NCBI GenBank assembly: GCA_016177765.1
Contig: JACOUP010000008.1
Coordinates: 563,021-627,020 of the forward strand
Direction: 5' to 3'
Source: Deltaproteobacteria bacterium
Lineage (GTDB): Bacteria; UBA10199; JACPAL01; JACOUP01
DNA: 64,000 nucleotides
Of this stretch, positions 59,445 through 64,000 are shown piece after piece; the first letter of the stretch is position 1, and the number at the start of each line of letters is the position of its first letter. Under the pieces are notes generated by a model. That model was not told the DNA's origin. It searched no databases and saw only the letters and a list, made by a program, of their open reading frames with translations. A program made the position numbers and the translations under genes.

Positions 59445-60628
59445 AAGCAACTGCCTGGATCAACACTCCCTTCAAAGAAATCATTCGCCATCGTACACCC
59501 TTCCCCGCCAGCATCCTCCAGGGCCGAGGGGTCACTAAAGGCGTTAACCGTCTTGCCGGTGGTGCCACAATCCCACGTCTCCTCACTGGCAAAATCAGGA
59601 CAGGCTACCACGGCAGGGTCTTGTGGCAGTTTCGCGCAGAGCGTGCTGCTATCCGACCCGCTGAAGGTGGAATAGCTCTTGTCCTTGTCAGAACCGACCG
59701 TGAAATCAAACGGGATACTCCCGGAGGATCCCTGGGCACTGGAACCGGAGATACAACCATTTTTATCCGTACCGCTCCAGAAGGCCAAGGCAGTCCCCTG
59801 ACCGGTATGTTTGGCCTGAAGGGTGTTGGACTTCCCGGCGCCATCGGCAACGACGCGAACCATGGCATTTGAGGATCCGTCCTTAAATTTCACAAGGACC
59901 TCCCCTGTAAAATTCTCGCTCGTGATCGCCCCGGCCTTCCGGGTATAGCTCGTCTCAAGACAGCTATCACTCGTCCTCTTGAACAAGACACGGCCGGTAT
60001 AAATGTCATTGGCCACACTATAGTGGGCATACCCTGTCTGGGAGCCTCCGGAACAAAGGAAGAGGTCAAAGGTCCCCAACCCCTCCCCTTTGGTATGCTT
60101 CATCTTCATCAGATTGTCCGAGCTTGAATCGCTCGATCCTCCACCCCCTTCTTGCTGTTTCTTGTCAAAACCACCGCCGACACTGTAACTGATGTAGAGA
60201 TCACCCCCTTCGGGAAGGGTAATATCGCTCTTCCCCTCTTTTTTCAGGTTAAAAACCCCCCGCGCCTTGCAGATAAAGATCCTGTCCATAAACCGGGTTG
60301 GTGCCGATCCTGCGGCATAAAGGGCATCCAAAAGGCACCCCATACCACTGAGACTGGGTCCCTGCTGGGCCTTTGAACTGTTACCCGCCGTGAACGCCGA
60401 CAGGCTGGCTGAGGCAGAAATGCCGTAATCCATCGAGGTTGGATCGGCATTAGGAAGGCTCTGCATCGCCTCCTCATTATTCGTAATCGTGGCCGTTGTC
60501 GTCCCGCCGCCATCCCCTGTATCATCAGTACTGCTGCTCCCGCACCCTGCAAAATAGACCGGCAGGGCTATCAGAAGGAGACCCCCCCAAAGGACAGGCC
60601 CCCTCTTTATTTTATTGATTTTTTTCAT
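59441..60628 (-). CDS. hypothetical secreted lipoprotein, 395 aa
   Basis: I use the ATG at 60628 (MKKINKIKRGPVLWGGLLLIALPVYFAGC), with a lipobox FAGC followed by a Ser/Asp/Gly/Thr-rich linker. The rest is polar, Gly/Ser rich, with scattered cysteines (MGCLLDAL, RIFICKARGVF, DLFLCSGGSQTGYAHYS, KNGCISGSS). No known domain is recognised. A surface or periplasmic lipoprotein of unknown role. The sequence style (SSSTDDTGDGGGTT linker after the Cys) matches outer-membrane lipoproteins. Confidence 0.7.
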   Translation of the reverse strand: MKKINKIKRGPVLWGGLLLIALPVYFAGCGSSSTDDTGDGGGTTTATITNNEEAMQSLPNADPTSMDYGISASASLSAFTAGNSSKAQQGPSLSGMGCLLDALYAAGSAPTRFMDRIFICKARGVFNLKKEGKSDITLPEGGDLYISYSVGGGFDKKQQEGGGGSSDSSSDNLMKMKHTKGEGLGTFDLFLCSGGSQTGYAHYSVANDIYTGRVLFKRTSDSCLETSYTRKAGAITSENFTGEVLVKFKDGSSNAMVRVVADGAGKSNTLQAKHTGQGTALAFWSGTDKNGCISGSSAQGSSGSIPFDFTVGSDKDKSYSTFSGSDSSTLCAKLPQDPAVVACPDFASEETWDCGTTGKTVNAFSDPSALEDAGGEGCTMANDFFEGSVDPGSCF

Positions 60629-60677
60629 GGTATCCCCCCTAGAGCCAGCGATTTTAATCCTTTTATTCAATTTTTCA

Positions 60678-60695
60678 AGATGATAATGATCATCT
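60678..60695. promoter_or_regulatory. palindromic operator before the TetR gene
   Basis: AGATGATAATGATCATCT, an 18-bp palindrome with one mismatched pair, ending 7 bases before the ATG at 60703. The position suggests autorepression by the TetR protein. Confidence 0.55.
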
Positions 60696-60702
60696 CACAA
60701 AA

Positions 60703-61329
60703 ATGTCCCATCACCTGCCAAAAGAGGAGAGGCAACGGCAACTTCTGGAGGCCGCCATTGTCTGTTTCGGGGAGAAGGGGTACCATCGAACACAGGTCTC
60801 CGATATTATCGCCAGGGCTCATGTCGCCCGCGGCACCTTTTATCTTTATTTTGAGGGGAAGCGTGAAATTTTTGACGTCCTGATAACGGAACTCTTTCAA
60901 CGGGTCCAATCGGAGATCCGGACCCTGCCCAGGGATGCCGTTGACAAGATCCCTTCCCAACTGATGGGAAATATCCAACGAGTGACCGGACTCCTGGTGC
61001 AACAACCACTACTCGCCAAAATCCTCTTCAACGAATCGGTGGGTCTGGATAAAGAATTGGATGAGCGGCTCAAGATTTTTTACGGCCAGATCCTCGACCT
61101 CATCCAAAGAGGGCTCCGTCAGGGCCAGGAGATGGGGTTCGTGAGAGAGGGGGATATTCGTGTCCTTTCCATCTGTCTTTTAGGGTGCCTGAAGGAGATT
61201 TTTTACCAGTCTCTCCTCGAAGGAGGGGGGAAGTCGAACAGTAGCGCGGTCACACGCGAGGTCTTTCGCCTCGTCATCCATGCCATTGCGAAGCCGGAGT
61301 TGATCGCCACTTTGGAAAAAACGCTCTAA
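60703..61329 (+). CDS. TetR/AcrR-family transcriptional regulator
   Basis: 208 aa. The N-terminal helix-turn-helix is standard: RQLLEAAIVCFGEKGYHRTQVSDIIARAHVARGTFYLYFEGKREIFDVL. The C-terminal ligand/dimer domain is all helical. Its gene converges with the dehydratase-related gene (4-base overlap of stops) and is divergent from the lipoprotein gene, so its targets may be either of these or itself. Confidence 0.92.
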   Translation: MSHHLPKEERQRQLLEAAIVCFGEKGYHRTQVSDIIARAHVARGTFYLYFEGKREIFDVLITELFQRVQSEIRTLPRDAVDKIPSQLMGNIQRVTGLLVQQPLLAKILFNESVGLDKELDERLKIFYGQILDLIQRGLRQGQEMGFVREGDIRVLSICLLGCLKEIFYQSLLEGGGKSNSSAVTREVFRLVIHAIAKPELIATLEKTL

Positions 61330-62927
61330 GCCGCTTCCAACAAGAAATTGGCGGCAGTCCCGGCCACCTTGTGAGGACTGTAATAAGTGGTTTTCTTCAG
61401 GCGGCGGTTCTTCTCGATCCGAGCCTTCACCTCATCAACTGTCAACCCCTTATCGGTGAGCAACCCCTCATATTCCTTCTGGGCCACCTGTTTCGCCTTG
61501 AAGAGCATCATCTGGATCCGGCTGTAGACATTCACCGCCCCGTCACCGCTCGTCTCAATCGGCAGGAAGATCGCATCAGGCAGTTTTTCGGTGATCAGCG
61601 TCTGAACGCCGTCAGAAACCCCTGAGGAAGGCATGCACCCAAACGGCTTGACCGAAATTACCATATGCGCCTTTTTATGAACAACGGTCTGGATCAGCTT
61701 GCCAACCTCCATATGCCCTTCACCGCCGCGAAGGTCTGGGTTGTAATGATCCTTCGCCAGGTCGGCATTTTCCTGCATATCAGGAAGGTGATAATTCGTC
61801 AGCCCCAGAATCTTGCCAAAGGTATAGAAGACCCCTTTCAGGACATTTTCAGCCACCCAAAGGGTTAAAAACTTCTTTCCCACCTGAGTGGTTTTCAGAC
61901 CCTTGCGCGCGTTCAGATCGGCCCCCCGCAGGACCATCCGGGCCCGTGTGTCGATCTTCGCCTGCCAGATGTTGTAGAGGATCCAGTTGGTGATCAGCTG
62001 GATATCAACCTCCGCCCCTTCTTGTTCCAGGAACCGTTGCAAGCGGTAGTTCCCCTCCCCTTCGGTCGTCATCGCCCAGAACTCGCCGATGACACTCACC
62101 TTCGGCTTGACCCGCGTCCGGTCGACCTTCACCCCTTGCAGGATCTTGCGGCACCGGTAAAGGGCCTTCAGGATCGATTTTTTTTGTCGTAGAGAAGCCT
62201 TCACCACCTCACGACAGGCTTCGACCGCCTTATCCGTGCTCCCGGCGACAACTTCATAAGGCCGGATCCGGTACATGATTGCGTTCAAGGCATCCCCTGA
62301 CAGGATCGACTTGGCGATTGTGATAAAAAAATCCTTGTCCATCTTCAGACCAACCCCGCGGCCGGAGGTCTGGTTCATCCCGCCGCTCGCATCGAAGAGC
62401 ATGACGCGGAAGCCGTCAAAGCCGGCATCCCGAAGCGCCTTGCGGTATTCGGTCACATACATCCCGAAACGGCACGGCCCGCAGGCCCCCGCTGTCAGAA
62501 AGAGATACTTGTCCAAAATCTCCTGACTGCTCATCCCCTTTTTCTCGCGGAGGGTCACCAGATGTTTGACCAGATTGCCGACCGTAAAATAGGTCGGGTT
62601 ACACTGTCCGCGGTTCCCGTACTCCTTGCCGAACTGGAGCGCCTCATTGTCCGGGCAATCCAGGGTCTCGACCTTGTAACCAAGACCGGAGAGCCCCGCC
62701 TGAACGAAGGAATCATGCGCTACCGTCAGCCCCGCAACAAGGATCGTTGTATGCTCCCTCTGGTCGGCATAAAATTCCCGGTTGATCTTGTCCTGCCACT
62801 GGGGGGCACCTTCTCCCTTTTCCTTCAAACCAAGGCGCGCCCTCTCTTCCGCCTCAAAACGATCCAGTTCAGCTTGGATGATCGGATGAGGAATTTCGAC
62901 ATTCGTTTGTTCATGCGTTGACGGCAT
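61326..62927 (-). CDS. acyl-CoA dehydratase activase-related protein, C-terminal-type subunit
   Basis: 533 aa, related to the 2-hydroxyacyl-CoA dehydratase/CoA-activase C-terminal half (COG3581-like). It has several conserved cysteines probably binding an Fe-S cluster: GNRGQCNPTYFTVGNLV, FLTAGACGPCRFGMYVTEY, KPFGCMPSSGVSDG. Parts are typical of the family: VKPKVSVIGEFWAMTTEGEGNYRLQRFLEQEGAEVDIQ. It overlaps the upstream activase gene by 17 bases. The two are thought to act as a pair, though the substrate of this widespread set is unknown. Confidence 0.85.
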   Translation of the reverse strand: MPSTHEQTNVEIPHPIIQAELDRFEAEERARLGLKEKGEGAPQWQDKINREFYADQREHTTILVAGLTVAHDSFVQAGLSGLGYKVETLDCPDNEALQFGKEYGNRGQCNPTYFTVGNLVKHLVTLREKKGMSSQEILDKYLFLTAGACGPCRFGMYVTEYRKALRDAGFDGFRVMLFDASGGMNQTSGRGVGLKMDKDFFITIAKSILSGDALNAIMYRIRPYEVVAGSTDKAVEACREVVKASLRQKKSILKALYRCRKILQGVKVDRTRVKPKVSVIGEFWAMTTEGEGNYRLQRFLEQEGAEVDIQLITNWILYNIWQAKIDTRARMVLRGADLNARKGLKTTQVGKKFLTLWVAENVLKGVFYTFGKILGLTNYHLPDMQENADLAKDHYNPDLRGGEGHMEVGKLIQTVVHKKAHMVISVKPFGCMPSSGVSDGVQTLITEKLPDAIFLPIETSGDGAVNVYSRIQMMLFKAKQVAQKEYEGLLTDKGLTVDEVKARIEKNRRLKKTTYYSPHKVAGTAANFLLEAA

Positions 62928-64000
62928 AATTGTTCTCCTCCTTCATCGGTTGATGTTTAGTTCTAGTGACGAGGGCTTCCAATTCAACCCTCTTGGCCGC
63001 CAGACGGCCCTTCAGTTCTTCTTCCTTCTTCGTCAAATCCTGCAGAATCTCTTCACGGAGCGAGAGCGAATGGGCATAGGTCCTGACCCGGATCTTGATC
63101 GATCCCCCCGGTTTGTTCGCATCGATGTCATGCAAGGCCGAATACGGTGTGCCGGAGGTCGCAATAATCTTGTCGATGATGCCGTAGGTCGGGGCATCGT
63201 GACCGCACTTGAAACTGGAAAGATCCAGCACGGCGACGTTCGGGTGGCGTGCTGCAAACTTGGCGGCCCAAACTTTTTGACTGCTGTTCGCACTGTAGTT
63301 TTCCGGCCAGACATCGGTGATCTCAAATGGACTGGTAATGACTCCTGATTCCAGATCCTTCTTGAAAAACCGGTGGAGATATTTCGGATCCCGCGGGATC
63401 GAGCGCATCGAAAGGACCGGGTACCCCAGGACCTGAAACTCATCAACGATGTTATGGTTGAGCCCAGGATCCAGATGGTACGGACGACCGAGCATCAGGA
63501 GGATCATCTTGCCGTTCGCCTCCGCCCAATCGAGCAGTTCACGCCCCTTCTGCTGGAGTTCGTCGTCGAACATCTTCAAGGCCTTCCAGCCCTGGTCGAC
63601 CGCAAAGTCACTCTCATCCTCGGTCAACCCCAAGATCGACCCCAAAGAGAGGAACATCTGCTTTTTGAAGAGGTACGGTTCATTGAGCGTCATCGCCGGG
63701 TCGAGGTAGGTGATCCCGCGCTCCTTGAAGAAATCATTTTCCTTGGTAAAGGCCGCCTTCATCACCTCCGGCGCCCCGGAGACGATCGGGCAACAGGCGG
63801 TATCGATCACTTTTTCCAGGAAAGAAGGGATATGGGTCAGGATCGGAAAAAAGATGTAGTTTAAAGGTTTTGTTTCTTCATGCTTATGAAAGAGGAGGTT
63901 GTGGATATGCGCCTGCGCCACCTTGGAGGGGTAGCAGGGATCGATGGAGCCATATTTTCCCCCCTCCTGCCACATCTCTTCCGTCGTGTAATCGGAAAAA
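62911..64000 (-). CDS. acyl-CoA dehydratase activase-related protein (5' part beyond window)
   Basis: The open frame runs to the window edge; FSDYTTEE precedes the internal Met at 63975, so the gene is incomplete at its 5' end. The visible part matches the DUF2229/COG3580 region of large BcrA/BadF-type activase proteins: GGKYGSIDPCYPSKVAQAHIHNLL, YIFFPILTHIPSFLEK, TACCPIVSGAPEVMKAAF, GRPYHLDPGLNHNI, DLSSFKCGHDAPTYG. The missing N-terminal part probably holds the ASKHA ATPase domains. Several Cys (PCYPSK, TACCP, KCGHD) look like metal or cluster ligands. Confidence 0.85.
   Translation of the reverse strand, partial: FSDYTTEEMWQEGGKYGSIDPCYPSKVAQAHIHNLLFHKHEETKPLNYIFFPILTHIPSFLEKVIDTACCPIVSGAPEVMKAAFTKENDFFKERGITYLDPAMTLNEPYLFKKQMFLSLGSILGLTEDESDFAVDQGWKALKMFDDELQQKGRELLDWAEANGKMILLMLGRPYHLDPGLNHNIVDEFQVLGYPVLSMRSIPRDPKYLHRFFKKDLESGVITSPFEITDVWPENYSANSSQKVWAAKFAARHPNVAVLDLSSFKCGHDAPTYGIIDKIIATSGTPYSALHDIDANKPGGSIKIRVRTYAHSLSLREEILQDLTKKEEELKGRLAAKRVELEALVTRTKHQPMKEENNYAVNA

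Overview
The window is a gene-dense stretch of chromosome from a Gram-negative bacterium. Evidence for an outer membrane includes several beta-barrel proteins, a type IV pilus secretin, a Wzi-like protein and an outer-membrane lipoprotein-sorting homologue. Gene content (long-form IspH, MSHA/type IV pilus hybrid operon, sigma-54 controlled PII/AmtB/GlnA operon, acyl-CoA dehydratase activase proteins, MNT/HEPN pair, acidic thrombospondin-type-3 repeat lipoprotein) fits an uncultured deltaproteobacteria-like lineage. I cannot place it more precisely from sequence alone. I saw no rRNA, tRNA, CRISPR array or prophage. No gene-free gap exceeds about 120 bases.

Layout. 1-8 kb: hypothetical gene, ispH, then tgt-yajC-secD-secF-recJ. 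7.7-13.7 kb: a phasin-like protein behind a double palindromic operator, a small tyrosine-phosphatase/ArsC-fold protein, and an osmotic-stress set (GH15 hydrolase, MscS channel, membrane-anchored trehalose-6-phosphate synthase). 13.7-16.9 kb: queC-DUF366-queE-dgt. 16.8-26.6 kb (minus): SurA/DsbA fusion lipoprotein, serS, then an ExeA-like ATPase, TPR protein, pilM-N-O-P-Q and a lytic transglycosylase. 26.7-31.5 kb (minus): porin-amtB-glnK-glnB-glnA behind a clear sigma-54 promoter. 31.6-35.3 kb: Wzi-like protein, thioredoxin-like ferredoxin, peroxiredoxin, and a DUF4143-type ATPase between 13-bp direct repeats.

35.4-39.1 kb (minus) holds the most interesting locus, a tightly coupled four-gene operon. 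It encodes a polyprenyl-synthetase/ComQ-like protein, a 66-aa peptide resembling NHLP/Os1348-type RiPP leaders behind a perfect Shine-Dalgarno, a 627-aa protein with two cNMP-binding domains, a PqqD-like recognition element and an M50 membrane protease, and an outer-membrane barrel. I propose it as a candidate system for making and processing a modified (possibly prenylated) peptide under cyclic-nucleotide control. Divergent from it (39.1-44.3 kb) is a two-permease ABC transporter with a LolA-like protein and a barrel protein. A class III adenylate cyclase lies further on (55.3-57.3 kb).

44.2-49.1 kb: endonuclease IV co-transcribed behind an HTH-nucleotidyltransferase/HEPN pair, then two paralogous unknown genes sharing a nearly identical 0.2-kb segment. 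49-64 kb: hemB, polA, an FHA protein, lemA, a TPM protein, a CHASE2 adenylate cyclase, a calcium-repeat lipoprotein, aroG, an unknown lipoprotein, a TetR regulator, and two acyl-CoA dehydratase activase-related genes. The last of these runs off the window.

A second window-wide signal is a family of short palindromes (core GGGTG-NNN-CACCC, often in 15-bp tandem) inserted mostly inside coding regions and mostly in frame (Gly-Asp-Ser-Pro-Lys). The stems show compensatory base changes even where these alter both amino acids, so the DNA or RNA hairpin, not the peptide, appears to be what is maintained or copied.
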